Positions 46,047-54,915 of a stretch of 64,000 nucleotides of DNA are shown here, in pieces. Origin of the DNA: an uncultured Alistipes sp. (GTDB taxonomy: Bacteria > Bacteroidota > Bacteroidia > Bacteroidales > Rikenellaceae); NCBI GenBank assembly GCA_947623305.1, contig CANQGQ010000003.1, positions 94,552-158,551 on the forward strand, read 5' to 3'. Made by a program: the position numbers and the translations under genes. Under the pieces are notes generated by a model. The model was not told the origin of the DNA and searched no databases. It saw only the letters and a list, made by a program, of their open reading frames with translations. The stretch's first letter is position 1, and each line of letters begins with the position of its first letter.

Positions 46047-47786
46047 CTAATAGTTGAAAAGTTCCACTTTGAGAAATTGCGGCTCGGGCACGCCGAAGTT
46101 CAGCCCCTGTCCCGAAAATCCCTCCTCGACGGCATAGAGCAGGTCGTAGCGCAGCTGGATTTCGTCGCCGTTGAGCCAGCGGCCCTCGCGCCAGCCGCCC
46201 TGTGCATCGAAGTCGCCCTCGGTTACTTTGGCCAAGCCGATGTAACCCTCGCCGTCGACAGGAAGGAACGTTACGCGCACGTTGGAACCGAGGAAAAGGT
46301 AACCCTCCTCCTGCTGAATAGCGATCAAGTAACCGACCGCCTCGGGGTCGTAGGTGCCGCCGGTCAGCTGCGGAGCACCCCCGTTGCGCATCCCGCTCGA
46401 AACCAGCTCGCACACGACGCGCACATCGCCCAACCGGAACTCCTCTTTCACGCGTCGGGGATTGCTGCCCTTGAGCCAGGCCGCACCGATATGTCCCTCG
46501 GCCTGCGCGGCCAGAATCGTGTCGGCGATGCGGCCCGCCTTTTGGCAGAATTGACAGAAGGTCGTATTCACCGCCTCGGCGCAATTGCGCTCGAACCCGA
46601 AGGGCGAATAGCCGATCGCCCCCAGCGCACCGATGGCATAGGCGGCATTGGCCGCTCCGTTCTGACCCGAACGCGATTCGGGCACGAAAAGCGGATTGCC
46701 GCCACGGGCATAAAGATTTGCGATCGCGGGGAAGTCGTCCAAATAGATGTCGGGCGAGAGCAGGTCGATGTGGGGAGCTGCCGCCCGCCAGATGTCATGG
46801 TTCTGTGCCTGCGGCCCGCCGGACGGATAGTTGCCCGGACGGATATCCTCGGGTTGCACGATCCAGGCGTTGACGAAAGTGGGCAGGTCGTATTCAGCCC
46901 GGCCCGCCGCGGCAATGCGCTCCATGTAGGCGGCATAATGCCATGCCATGAAGAGTTCGGCCGCACGGTCGCCCTTGCCGAAAACCTCCTCCCATGTACC
47001 TTCGGCGCGGCATCCGCCCGCCTCCCACGCCGTCCGCGTCTCGGGCAGCAGCGACTCGCGGTGCGTTGCGAGCCAGTCGGTGAGCGCTTCGGGTACGGGA
47101 CTGCAGAAGGCCTCCTCGGCCAGCGGGCCATAGTCGCGTGGATGGCCGTGCAGTCCCACTTCGTTCTCGATCTGCATCAGGACCACGGTCTGTTCCGTGG
47201 CGTCGACCTCCTTCAGATGGCGCATCAGTGCCGCAAAGGCCCGAGCATCGGCAGCGCAACTCTCGCTGCCCAGTGTCGAAAGAATCGGCAGCGGCCGACC
47301 CTCGGGCGTCTGCGCCAGCGGGAAGCGGTCGGTGTCGCGCTTGACCCACGTCGGCGTGTAGCTCGTGATGCCGTTCTTCCACGACCCGAACCACAGCAAC
47401 GCCAGTTTCAGGTCGTTGGCACGGGCATCGGCCAGCAGGCCGTCGACCACCGTGAAATCGAACTGCCCCTCCACGGGCTCTGTCTGCTCCCACGTTACCA
47501 CGGCCAACACCGTGTTTACGCCGCTGGCTTTCAACTTGGGCCAGACCGTCTGCATATAGGTGCGGCTCGAGGCGGTGGAGTTGCCCAATTCGCAGCCCAG
47601 CACCAACCAGGGCCTTCCCTCGACGATCAGTTGGGTCGCCTCGCCCCGCTGTTCCAAATGAGGCGGCTCGAGCGCCGTCGGCTGCTCCGTCTGCGGGCCG
47701 CAGCCGCTCATGAGGGCCCCTGCAACCAGCGCCGGCAGGAGCATCGCGGCCATTCGGATCTTTGAGAATTTCGTGCTGTTCATCAT
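46047..47786 (-). CDS. GH35-like beta-galactosidase with DUF5597 (lipoprotein)
   Basis: A protein of 579 residues with a lipoprotein signal (GALMSGC at about 29). The TIM-barrel starts LVLGCELGNSTASSR and continues with NTVLAVVTWEQTEPVEGQFDF, typical of GH35/GH42-type enzymes. The acid/base Glu is in MQIENEVGLHG and the likely nucleophile Glu in PLFVPESRSG. The C-terminal beta-sandwich from about residue 430 matches DUF5597. Beta-galactosyl side chains of rhamnogalacturonan I are the probable target (inference from context). Confidence 0.85.
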   Translation of the reverse strand: MMNSTKFSKIRMAAMLLPALVAGALMSGCGPQTEQPTALEPPHLEQRGEATQLIVEGRPWLVLGCELGNSTASSRTYMQTVWPKLKASGVNTVLAVVTWEQTEPVEGQFDFTVVDGLLADARANDLKLALLWFGSWKNGITSYTPTWVKRDTDRFPLAQTPEGRPLPILSTLGSESCAADARAFAALMRHLKEVDATEQTVVLMQIENEVGLHGHPRDYGPLAEEAFCSPVPEALTDWLATHRESLLPETRTAWEAGGCRAEGTWEEVFGKGDRAAELFMAWHYAAYMERIAAAGRAEYDLPTFVNAWIVQPEDIRPGNYPSGGPQAQNHDIWRAAAPHIDLLSPDIYLDDFPAIANLYARGGNPLFVPESRSGQNGAANAAYAIGALGAIGYSPFGFERNCAEAVNTTFCQFCQKAGRIADTILAAQAEGHIGAAWLKGSNPRRVKEEFRLGDVRVVCELVSSGMRNGGAPQLTGGTYDPEAVGYLIAIQQEEGYLFLGSNVRVTFLPVDGEGYIGLAKVTEGDFDAQGGWREGRWLNGDEIQLRYDLLYAVEEGFSGQGLNFGVPEPQFLKVELFNY

Positions 47787-47811
47787 CGTTGGCAGAATGG
47801 ATTAATTGTTC

Positions 47812-49134
47812 CTAATTGTTTCGATACCGCGCAAGCAGCTCTTCGGGCAGCCGCACGATGCAGATGTTCATCGAACGGCCATCCTCCGAGAGCATCGCCG
47901 ACTGAATTTCGATGGCCGTGCCGTCGGGCTTGAAAGTGGGATGCACATGGTCGCGTGCCGTGGTCTTGTGTCCGGCGGTGAGCAGGATGCGCTCCTTGGT
48001 ATGACGGTCGATGAGCCACAGTTCGCGGGCGAAGTCATCGCCCGCCACCCAATGGCCGTCCTGCGAACCGGCCACATGCCAGAAGCTGTCTCCGTCGACC
48101 TGCCCCTCGAGCGTCAGCTCGCGCGTACGCAGGTTCACCACCGCGATGCCCGTCGGATGCTCCTTCGTGCCCGAAGGCCCCCAGCCTGGGTCGGAGCCCG
48201 GCACCCGCTTCTTCGGCATGAGGGAGCGGTGGCCTAAAATCGCGATCGCCACCTCATCGGCGCCGATAACCGCCTCGTGGGTTACCCAGTCGTACTCCGT
48301 TTCGCGATAGACGGGCCGCAAGTCCGTGCCGTCGGCATTGACCACCCACGTGCGCTGCGGCGCCTTGCCGCCCGTCTCCCAGCAGAAGATCACCTCGCCC
48401 GGATGCCACGGATTGCCCTGGATATGCCCCACCTTGAAGTGAACGGCGACCACCGATTCGACCCGGCCCGTCGCCAAATCCAATTTGCCGATGCCGCTGG
48501 GGCCGGCCCCCATCTTGCGCGGGCCGAAGTTGTCGGCAATCGGTTCGGCAATCGGCATCCGGCGGGCATACTCCTTGTCGAGCCGGAAATAGACGAACGT
48601 TTCGCTGCCGTCGAGCGCCATATCGCCCTCGCGGCACATATCGGCCGGAATCACGCCGCAGATGCGTTCGTAGTGCTGTTTGTCCTGCATCCGGCCCGCC
48701 TCCGAATCGGCAAAGAGCCGTTCGAGATCGACCTCGATCACCTGCATTCCAGTTCGTTCCCCCGCCGCATTTTTGGCGACGCGCATGTGGTAGAGCTTCA
48801 TCGAGCGGCGGGCTACGCAGAGCATACCGGTGTAACCGCCCTCGGTTACCTGGACGATGTCGCCCGTCGTTTCGTTCACCGCGAGGGCCTCGCCCGGCAC
48901 GCGGTCGGAGCGGAAGACCACCCACTTGCCGTCGGCGGTCCACTGGTTGTGGGTCTGGTAGATTTTCGAATCGCCTGTCCCGCTCTTAGAGGTCAGGAAA
49001 ACGAGTTCCACCCCCGTCGTGGGGTCTTGGATTACCCGGCGTTCGGAAGGGAAGCGTGTTCCCAACTGTGCGGAGACCAGCATCGGCCATCCGACAGCCG
49101 CAAGGCAGCACAGTAGTTTTTGGATCGTTGTCAT
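47812..49134 (-). CDS. PL22-type oligogalacturonate lyase, secreted
   Basis: A protein of 440 residues with a signal peptide (ending PMLVSAQ). The seven-bladed propeller of PL22 is visible in THNQWTADGKWVVFRSDR, GHIQGNPWHPGEVIFCWETG, YDWVTHEAVIGADEVAI and DHVHPTFKPDGTAIEIQSA; the histidines in these blades match the metal ligands and catalytic His of oligogalacturonate lyases. It cleaves short galacturonides into unsaturated monomers. Most PL22 enzymes are cytoplasmic, so a signal peptide makes a periplasmic site likely here. It is the first gene of the enzyme run and has its own promoter. Confidence 0.88.
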   Translation of the reverse strand: MTTIQKLLCCLAAVGWPMLVSAQLGTRFPSERRVIQDPTTGVELVFLTSKSGTGDSKIYQTHNQWTADGKWVVFRSDRVPGEALAVNETTGDIVQVTEGGYTGMLCVARRSMKLYHMRVAKNAAGERTGMQVIEVDLERLFADSEAGRMQDKQHYERICGVIPADMCREGDMALDGSETFVYFRLDKEYARRMPIAEPIADNFGPRKMGAGPSGIGKLDLATGRVESVVAVHFKVGHIQGNPWHPGEVIFCWETGGKAPQRTWVVNADGTDLRPVYRETEYDWVTHEAVIGADEVAIAILGHRSLMPKKRVPGSDPGWGPSGTKEHPTGIAVVNLRTRELTLEGQVDGDSFWHVAGSQDGHWVAGDDFARELWLIDRHTKERILLTAGHKTTARDHVHPTFKPDGTAIEIQSAMLSEDGRSMNICIVRLPEELLARYRNN

Positions 49135-49158
49135 GGTATTTGAGGGCTTTTATGCAGA

Positions 49159-49183
49159 CGAATATACGAAAAAAAGTCGTATC
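49159..49183 (-). promoter_or_regulatory. Putative promoter of the PL22-led enzyme run
   Basis: Minus strand TATATTCG (49166-49159) differs at one base from the -7 consensus. A TTGA element lies about 20 nt upstream. The leader would be about 20 nt. Confidence 0.4.
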
Positions 49184-49259
49184 TTCTTCAATAAAATGAC
49201 TGACTTTGCCACCCGATGGTGCAAAAATGGCCCGCAACGGAGGCGGCAGCTGCAATTGT

Positions 49260-49290
49260 TTTGAACAATGAAAAAAATTTATTAACTTTC
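49260..49290 (+). promoter_or_regulatory. Promoter of the propeller-DUF362 gene
   Basis: TTTG (49260-49263), 19 nt, TAACTTTC (49283-49290), one mismatch from consensus. It gives a leader of about 140 nt before the ATG at 49437. Confidence 0.5.
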
Positions 49291-49436
49291 GTAAAATATA
49301 TCGGCACCGCGTGACAACGCGCCTCTTTCTTGCCGTCAGACGGAATGATTCCGGGTCTGGCGCAGTTTTTCGCGAGAAGGAGACCTTTGATAGCTATTTA
49401 TTTCGTTCTACAAACCCTAAAAAACCTCTGATACGG

Positions 49437-51575
49437 ATGAAAAAACTCCTTTGTATCGCCTTGCTATTAGGATGGAGCGGCCGCACGGTTGCCCAGCCCC
49501 CGATCGACGAAAGCCTCGACCGCCACGACTTCTTCTACGCCGGCCAAAGCAAACAGCGGCGCATGTTCATCGTCCAAGATGGGCAGGTTCGCTGGAGCTA
49601 CCGCGACCGGCTCGGACGCGGCGAGATCAGCGATGCCGTGCTGATGTCCGACGGCCACATCTTGGTAGCCCACCAATACGGTGTGGCCGAGGTGGACGCC
49701 GACGGAGCGACCGTTTGGAGCTATGCGGCGCCCGAAGGAACGGAGATTCACACCGCACAACCGATCGGTCGCAGCCATGTAGTATTCGTTCAGAACGGTA
49801 AACCCGCCCAGGTAGTGGTGATGGAGATTCCGTCGTGCCGCATCGTGCGCACCTTCGAACTACCGACCCATGCGAAAGGCTCCGTCCACGGCCAGTTCCG
49901 CAACGCCCGGCTTACCAGCCGCGGCACCTATTTGATTGCCAACATGGCGCTGGGCTGCATCCATGAATTCACGTGCGACGGTCGCGAGGTGGATCGCTGG
50001 GAGGGATTTCTGCCCTGGTCGGTGCAGGAGCTGCCCAAAACGGGCAACCTGCTCATCACCGGACGCAAAGGCCAGATTCAGGAGATCAATCGTCAGGGAC
50101 GAACAGTCTGGCAGCTCAACACCGCCGACTTCGGTGTAACACAGCCCCAGAAAACCGTCCGGCTCAAAAACGGCCATCACCTCATCAACAACTGGTACAA
50201 CGAATGGAACAAGGAGCCGGTGGATTCGACCGCTCTTCCCGTGCAAGCCGTCGAGGTCGATGGAGACGGGCGGGTCGTCTGGCAGCTCCGGTCGTGGCGG
50301 GATCCCGACCTCGGCCCCTCGACGACGATTCAGCTGCTCGATGAACCGGTCGATCGCGACCGCCTCTTTTTCGGGGAGTTCAATCCGCGGTGGCCCAAAC
50401 TCTTTGTCGGCCCGAACGAACCGATCGGCGTCGGGCGAGGCATCCATCCGGGGCGCGTGGCGTGGATTCACAGTCCGGGCGTGGCCCGGTGGGACGGCAA
50501 AAGCGGCCTCTGGGTAGAGGATCGCTGGAACGACCAGGCCAAAGCCGATGCGATGATCCCCGAAGCCGTCATGCAGCTGACCGGAGAACCGACGGCACAG
50601 AAAGGCTGGCAGGCTCTCTTCCGCCATTTCAACCGCACGCACGAGCGGGGCAACCGAGGATACCGGCGAGGAGAGATGATCGCGGTGAAACTGAATATGA
50701 ACAATGCGATTACCCACCGCGACACCATCGAGCTCAATTCGTCGCCCTTCGTTACGTTGGCCCTCGTCCGTTCCTTGGTGCACGACGGCGGCGTGCGGCC
50801 GCAGGACATCGTGCTGTGCGAACCCAGCCGCGCCATCACCGACAGCATCTACAACAAGGTGCACCGCGAGTTCCCGCAGGTGCGCATCATCGACAATCTC
50901 GGCGGCGAGGGGCGCGAGAAGTGCGAATACTACCCCGAACAGATCGTCTATTCGGCCGACAACGGTGCGATGGCCCGCGGACTGGCCAAGTGCATCGTCG
51001 ATGCCGACTACCTCATCAACTCGGCCCTGCTGAAGACCCACAGCGGCCCGGGAGTAACGCTGACGGCCAAAAACTGGTACGGCGCAACGGACATCTACCT
51101 GCAATGGCGCCGGAATGCCCACAACAACATCAGCCCTGACAAACGCCACGGCAAACCGGGTTACAAGACATTCGTCGATTTCATCGCCCATCGGGATTTG
51201 GGCCAGAAGACGCTGCTCTTCTTGATCGACGGTACCTACGGTTCGCGCGATGTCAACGGCGCACCCAATCCGAAGTGGATGAAAGAGCCTTTCTGCGGAG
51301 ACTGGGCCTGCTCGCTGATCGTCTCGCAGGACGAGGTGGCCTGTGATGCGGTCGGCATGGATTTGTTGATCGGCGAGTGGCCGGAGTTCGGCAGCTTGAA
51401 TTACTGCGACGAATATCTGCGCGAAGCCGCCAGCATTCCCCATGCCCCCAGCGGAACGGTCTATCAATTCGGCGGCAAACCGCTGACACAGCCGCTCGGT
51501 CTGTTCGAGCACTGGAACAATCCGCAGGAACGGAAATACATCAAGATCGACTTGCGATATAAGAAACTGCAATAA
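49437..51575 (+). CDS. Secreted beta-propeller - DUF362 fusion protein
   Basis: A protein of 712 residues with a signal peptide (MKKLLCIALLLGWSGRTVAQ). Residues about 30-300 are a PQQ-type or arylsulfotransferase-like propeller with repeated blades (GRGEISDAVLMSDGHILVAH, GVAEVDADGATVWSY, LPKTGNLLITGRKGQIQEIN). Residues about 330-690 match DUF362: RGIHPGRVAWIHSPGVARWD, GEMIAVKLNMNNAI, LVRSLVHDGGVRPQDIVLCE, INSALLKTHSGPGVTLTAKN. DUF362 has no established activity; some members carry ferredoxin domains, but no Cys4 cluster motif is seen here. It is divergent from the PL22 run. A role in pectin use is only suggested by location. The frame is open upstream to 49311, but the signal peptide fixes the start. 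Confidence 0.8.
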   Translation: MKKLLCIALLLGWSGRTVAQPPIDESLDRHDFFYAGQSKQRRMFIVQDGQVRWSYRDRLGRGEISDAVLMSDGHILVAHQYGVAEVDADGATVWSYAAPEGTEIHTAQPIGRSHVVFVQNGKPAQVVVMEIPSCRIVRTFELPTHAKGSVHGQFRNARLTSRGTYLIANMALGCIHEFTCDGREVDRWEGFLPWSVQELPKTGNLLITGRKGQIQEINRQGRTVWQLNTADFGVTQPQKTVRLKNGHHLINNWYNEWNKEPVDSTALPVQAVEVDGDGRVVWQLRSWRDPDLGPSTTIQLLDEPVDRDRLFFGEFNPRWPKLFVGPNEPIGVGRGIHPGRVAWIHSPGVARWDGKSGLWVEDRWNDQAKADAMIPEAVMQLTGEPTAQKGWQALFRHFNRTHERGNRGYRRGEMIAVKLNMNNAITHRDTIELNSSPFVTLALVRSLVHDGGVRPQDIVLCEPSRAITDSIYNKVHREFPQVRIIDNLGGEGREKCEYYPEQIVYSADNGAMARGLAKCIVDADYLINSALLKTHSGPGVTLTAKNWYGATDIYLQWRRNAHNNISPDKRHGKPGYKTFVDFIAHRDLGQKTLLFLIDGTYGSRDVNGAPNPKWMKEPFCGDWACSLIVSQDEVACDAVGMDLLIGEWPEFGSLNYCDEYLREAASIPHAPSGTVYQFGGKPLTQPLGLFEHWNNPQERKYIKIDLRYKKLQ

Positions 51576-52084
51576 AACGGGGTGCTGGCGGCATAGGCCG
51601 TGTATGTTGAACGCCGCGTGTCGGCACACAGGTGGCGGATGCATTTCTTAGATCGACTGAATCTAATCCCCCGGAATATTGTTAGTGCATCTATTAACGA
51701 CATAGTTGCAATTCCAGAACAATTCAGTATAAATCATAAGGATAAACACTTTGCGACTTTTGTGAGATTTTTTCTTTTTGGTACATTCAAGTATATATTT
51801 GGGGATTTTGTTATCAAAGAATGGGTTTTTATATTTGTACAAGGTTATTTGGACACATTGTAAAATGAAGCGATTACAAATACTTTGCAACTTACTTATC
51901 CGATGCTTTTTCTTTTGCGCAATTCTTCTACTTTATTGGTAAAAGTTAAATAACATCATCCTGTTTCAAACATACAAATTTTGGAGGTTATTTTTTGAAA
52001 TTCGGCAAAAAGATTCTATATTTGCATGCTCGATTTCGGTCGGGGAGGGGTAAGCGTTTCTTCCTATGCCGAATCAAGGGCTTC
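51576..52084. other. 508-nt AT-rich intergenic region before tRNA-Ser
   Basis: No convincing gene. A frame of 87 codons at 51600-51863 has no recognisable family and runs through AT-rich sequence. The 3' part holds the tRNA promoter at 51994-52024. Confidence 0.5.
51994..52024 (+). promoter_or_regulatory. Consensus promoter of tRNA-Ser
   Basis: TTTG (51994-51997), exactly 19 nt, TATATTTG (52017-52024): a perfect Bacteroidota promoter. The tRNA begins 60 nt downstream. Confidence 0.75.
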
Positions 52085-52173
52085 GGAGAGGTGGGTGAGT
52101 GGCTGAAACCACCGGTTTGCTAAACCGACGTACGGGTCAATCCGTACCACGAGTTCGAATCTCGTCCTCTCCG
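52085..52173 (+). tRNA. tRNA-Ser(GCT)
   Basis: A class II tRNA of 89 nt without encoded CCA. The acceptor stem GGAGAGG pairs with CCTCTCC and the discriminator is G. The anticodon GCT lies at 52119-52121 in the loop TTGCTAA. The long variable arm (TACGG/CCGTA) and the T arm GTTCGAAT are typical for serine. The first pair of the anticodon stem is a C-A mismatch. The 3' end borders the integrative element and probably serves as its attachment site. Confidence 0.93.
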
Positions 52174-52209
52174 CAAAGACCCGAAGCCACTTCGGGGACA
52201 ATCGAAGAC

Positions 52210-52243
52210 AAATCCCGCAAAATCAAGGTTTTGCGGGATTTTC
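52210..52243 (+). terminator. Intrinsic terminator downstream of tRNA-Ser
   Basis: Perfect 13-bp stem AAATCCCGCAAAA/TTTTGCGGGATTT (52210-52222 with 52229-52241), 6-nt loop, then TT. The symmetry lets it work on both strands, shielding tRNA and integrase from each other. Confidence 0.75.
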
Positions 52244-52300
52244 GTTTCTATTTCCACGTCATCCAAAAGACACGAAAAAGCCCCGTTTTGACAAAGTCGC

Positions 52301-52344
52301 GTTACTAAAACCGTTACTAAAATTCGGTCGACCGTTTTAGTAAC
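52301..52344. repeat. Three copies of GTTACTAAAA (candidate integrase arm sites)
   Basis: Direct copies at 52301-52310 and 52313-52322 and an inverted copy (TTTTAGTAAC) at 52335-52344. Copies 2 and 3 form a palindrome around GGTCGACC. Position next to the integrase and att end suggests arm-type sites for integrase or excisionase. Confidence 0.6.
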
Positions 52345-52479
52345 GATTTACGACACAAGTCGCTGATTTGTCGCCTGTTGTCCTGAAAACGTCTGCTCAG
52401 AAACCGAGTATTAACCGTTCCTTTGCCGACGGCGATTCGTTACAGAAATCGCCCGGCGAGAACAAAAACAAGAGGTATT

Positions 52480-53712
52480 ATGAGCAAGAGCACATTCACG
52501 ATTCTTTTCTATGCTCGAAAGAATCAGGTAAACAGAATGGGTAGAGCGGGCATTATGATTCGTGTTACGGTCAATGGAGAATCCGTGCAGTTCAGCTCGA
52601 AGTTGGACATCGAACCGGAATTGTGGGATGCGACGAATCAAAAGATGGTCGGCACGACGAAAGTCGCGCGCGAATTCAACACGCTGCTCGACGAGATACG
52701 AACGAGCCTGCGCAACCACTATCGGGAAATCGAGAAATACGAAGCCTATGTAACGGCCGAAAAAGTGCGCAATGCTTTTTTAGGGCTTACCATTCGACAG
52801 CAGACTTTGTTGGGAATGTTTCGCAAGCACAACGAAGATGTGCAGAAGCTGGTAGGCATCAGCAAGAGTGCCGCGACCTATGCCAAGTATGACCATTGCC
52901 TGCGAAGACTGGAAGAGTTCATTCAAGTGAAGTATCGGGTCAAGGACGTTGCGCTGAAAGAAGTGTCGCACTCCTTTATCGTGAGCTTCGAGCAATATCT
53001 GCGCACAGTCAGTCATTGCAACGAAAACACCTCGGCCAAATTTCTGCAAACACTGCGTATGATTATCATCGAGGCGAAAAACAACGGCTGGATATTCAAC
53101 GACCCGTTCGCCAACTATCGAATCCGACTGAAAAAGGTCGACCGAGGTTATCTGACCGATGAAGAGCTGCAACGCATTCTGCAAAAGAAGATGCCGTGTA
53201 CGCGATTGGAACAAGTGCGCGACGTATTCATTTTCTCGTGCTTTACGGGGTTGGCCTACATCGATGTAAAGAATCTTACCAAAGAGAATATCCGTACCTC
53301 GTTCGACGGCAAACTGTGGATCATGACGCATCGCCACAAGACGCAGACATCGGTAAACGTACCGCTGCTGAAAGTACCCCAAATGCTGTTGAAGAAGTAC
53401 GAAGGAACATTGCCGGACAGACGGTTGCTGCCCGTGTTGAGCAATCAAAAACTCAACTCCTATCTGAAAGAGATTGCCGACCTGTGCGGCATCGAGAAAA
53501 ACATCACGTTCCACCTTGCGCGCCATACCTTCGCCACGACGATGACGCTGGCCAAAGGAGTACCCATTGAGACGGTAAGCAAGATGCTGGGGCATACGAA
53601 TATCGTTACGACTCAAATTTATGCCCGCATTACCAACGACAAAATCGGTCGGGACATGCAAGCACTGGCGGGACAATTAGGCGAAATCGAAAAAATTGCA
53701 TTGGAGGCATAA
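52480..53712 (+). CDS. int: Tyrosine-type site-specific integrase
   Basis: Catalyses insertion and excision of the element at tRNA-Ser. The 410 residues have an N-terminal arm-binding domain (STFTILFYARKNQVNRMGRA), a SAM-like core-binding domain (about 100-200) and the catalytic domain. Visible catalytic residues: Lys in THRHKTQTS, His345 and Arg348 (HLARHTFATT), His372 (MLGHTN) and nucleophile Tyr381 (TTQIYARI). The position of the first Arg reads FTGLAYID, without Arg, a deviation also known from CTnDOT-type integrases. The start at 52480 matches the usual N terminus of Bacteroidota integrases; an upstream ATG at 52423 is less likely. Confidence 0.93.
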   Translation: MSKSTFTILFYARKNQVNRMGRAGIMIRVTVNGESVQFSSKLDIEPELWDATNQKMVGTTKVAREFNTLLDEIRTSLRNHYREIEKYEAYVTAEKVRNAFLGLTIRQQTLLGMFRKHNEDVQKLVGISKSAATYAKYDHCLRRLEEFIQVKYRVKDVALKEVSHSFIVSFEQYLRTVSHCNENTSAKFLQTLRMIIIEAKNNGWIFNDPFANYRIRLKKVDRGYLTDEELQRILQKKMPCTRLEQVRDVFIFSCFTGLAYIDVKNLTKENIRTSFDGKLWIMTHRHKTQTSVNVPLLKVPQMLLKKYEGTLPDRRLLPVLSNQKLNSYLKEIADLCGIEKNITFHLARHTFATTMTLAKGVPIETVSKMLGHTNIVTTQIYARITNDKIGRDMQALAGQLGEIEKIALEA

Positions 53713-53714
53713 CC

Positions 53715-54104
53715 ATGAACCGAGGAACCATTGCTATAACACCTAACCGTATTGCGATTACATTATCTTCGGACGGAACTATGTGGATGACCACCGAAGA
53801 AATCGCGACGATATTCCATGCAACGGCGGCGAGCGTCGAAAGACATATTAAGAAATTACTTGCGAAGGGTGAATTGGACGAACGAAAAGTGAGAATGGAA
53901 GAAATAAAGATATGCGGAGGATGTAGGTGTATCGTGGAATACTATAACCTCGATCTGATTATCGCACTCTCTTATCGAATCGACACGCCTGCAAGCAAGG
54001 CGTTCCGACGGTGGATCGGAGAACGAGTGCTTCGGTCGCTGAAAAGAGAGGCGGTACCGCCCTTGATTCTACGAATCGAAAGGCGGAACGAAATAACAAA
54101 TTGA
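53715..54104 (+). CDS. RhuM-like domain protein
   Basis: A protein of 129 residues just 2 nt after the integrase stop codon. It contains the RhuM-family pattern: MWMTTEEIATIFHATAASVE (a DNA-binding-like helix pair), HIKKLLAKGELDE, then VEYYNLDLIIALSYRIDTPA and FRRWIGERVLRSL. RhuM proteins are common on pathogenicity islands and mobile elements, and their function is unknown. Full-length family members are longer (over 300 residues), so this is a single-domain version. Probably cotranscribed with integrase. Confidence 0.7.
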   Translation: MNRGTIAITPNRIAITLSSDGTMWMTTEEIATIFHATAASVERHIKKLLAKGELDERKVRMEEIKICGGCRCIVEYYNLDLIIALSYRIDTPASKAFRRWIGERVLRSLKREAVPPLILRIERRNEITN

Positions 54105-54242
54105 CAAAACCGGAATGGCGGAAGAAATATCTTCCGCCGTTTTTTGTGCCATGCGAAAAAACATTCCATAGTCCTTACCTACTATGGAAAATGCCATTTT
54201 ACGAAACATCATCTTTGCTGCCGAAACCACAAAGCGGCAACT

Positions 54243-54584
54243 ATGGAAATCATCACATTCGACCACGAAGTCTACAAGGATTTGAGCGACAAAATCGAGC
54301 GAATCGCCGATTACGTTTTGAAGAAAGAGGAGCGACCGCAACACGCTCCGGAAATCTGGCTTACGAGCGAGGAATTGGCCGATCTGCTGAAAATAAGCAC
54401 CCGTACTCTGCAACGCATGCGCAAGGAGCGGGTTATCCCCTACACGATGATACGCAGCAAATGCCTCTATCGCCTCTCCGACGTGGAGGAATGCATCGCC
54501 CGCCGCATCGTTTCCTGCAATCCGCAGACGCTGGCGGAGTTTCGCAAGAACTATTTTCTTACCCACAAATCGATCGACCGATGA
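54243..54584 (+). CDS. Excisionase-like helix-turn-helix protein 1
   Basis: A protein of 113 residues. A short N-terminal helix region (FDHEVYKDLSDKIERIADYV) precedes a MerR/Xis-type winged-helix: WLTSEELADLLKISTRTLQR, MRKERVIPYTMIRSKCLYRL, DVEECIARRIV. Such proteins on Bacteroidales elements act as excision factors or regulators. The start at 54243 is chosen because the family begins with a short MEIITF-like segment. The stop overlaps the start of the next gene. Confidence 0.8.
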   Translation: MEIITFDHEVYKDLSDKIERIADYVLKKEERPQHAPEIWLTSEELADLLKISTRTLQRMRKERVIPYTMIRSKCLYRLSDVEECIARRIVSCNPQTLAEFRKNYFLTHKSIDR

Positions 54585-54910
54585 TTCTTGAAAGGGAAAC
54601 TTTCGAGCGCTGGATGCACGAGGTCATCGACCGGCTCGACCGCCATGAGCAGCTGTTGCTTTCGCTCAAAGGTACGGAAGGCAGAGAGCAGATGTACGTG
54701 AACGGCGAACGGCTGCTGGACAATCAGGATTTGTGCCAACTCTTGCAGACGAGCAAGCAGTCGTTGCAGCGTTATCGCAGTTCGGGCTTGCTACGCTATC
54801 GGAAGCTGCGGCACAAAACCTACTACACGGAATCGGACGTGCAAGACTTTCTGAAAAATCACTTGGAAGAATTCGCGGCAGGTCGCAAGGTCTCTATGTC
54901 GAAGCGTTAA
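54581..54910 (+). CDS. Excisionase-like helix-turn-helix protein 2
   Basis: A protein of 109 residues starting inside the last codons of the previous gene (ATGA overlap). It has an N-terminal helix (FERWMHEVIDRLDRHEQLLL) and a winged-helix: LLDNQDLCQLLQTSKQSLQR, YRSSGLLRYRKLRHKTYYTE, DVQDFLKNHLE. Two adjacent HTH genes behind the integrase resemble the xis/regulatory module of CTnDOT-like elements. It could bind the direct repeats at 54916-54950 directly downstream (inference). Confidence 0.78.
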   Translation: MILERETFERWMHEVIDRLDRHEQLLLSLKGTEGREQMYVNGERLLDNQDLCQLLQTSKQSLQRYRSSGLLRYRKLRHKTYYTESDVQDFLKNHLEEFAAGRKVSMSKR

Positions 54911-54915
54911 CAACA

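Larger units (their letters stand above)
52174..52479. other. Left end of the integrative element (att side) with candidate integrase sites
   Basis: This 306-nt stretch lies between the tRNA 3' end and integrase. It holds an intrinsic terminator (52210-52243) and a cluster of GTTACTAAAA repeats (52301-52344). The outer boundary of the element should be within the tRNA 3' half; the matching attR lies outside the window. Confidence 0.6.

Noticed and set aside
51600..51863. Possible small gene upstream of tRNA-Ser
   Set aside because: AT-rich, no start context, no recognisable domain.
54011..54580. Long in-frame extension upstream of HTH protein 2
   Set aside because: It overlaps HTH protein 1 and part of the RhuM-like gene in a different frame; only the part from 54581 looks like a real protein.
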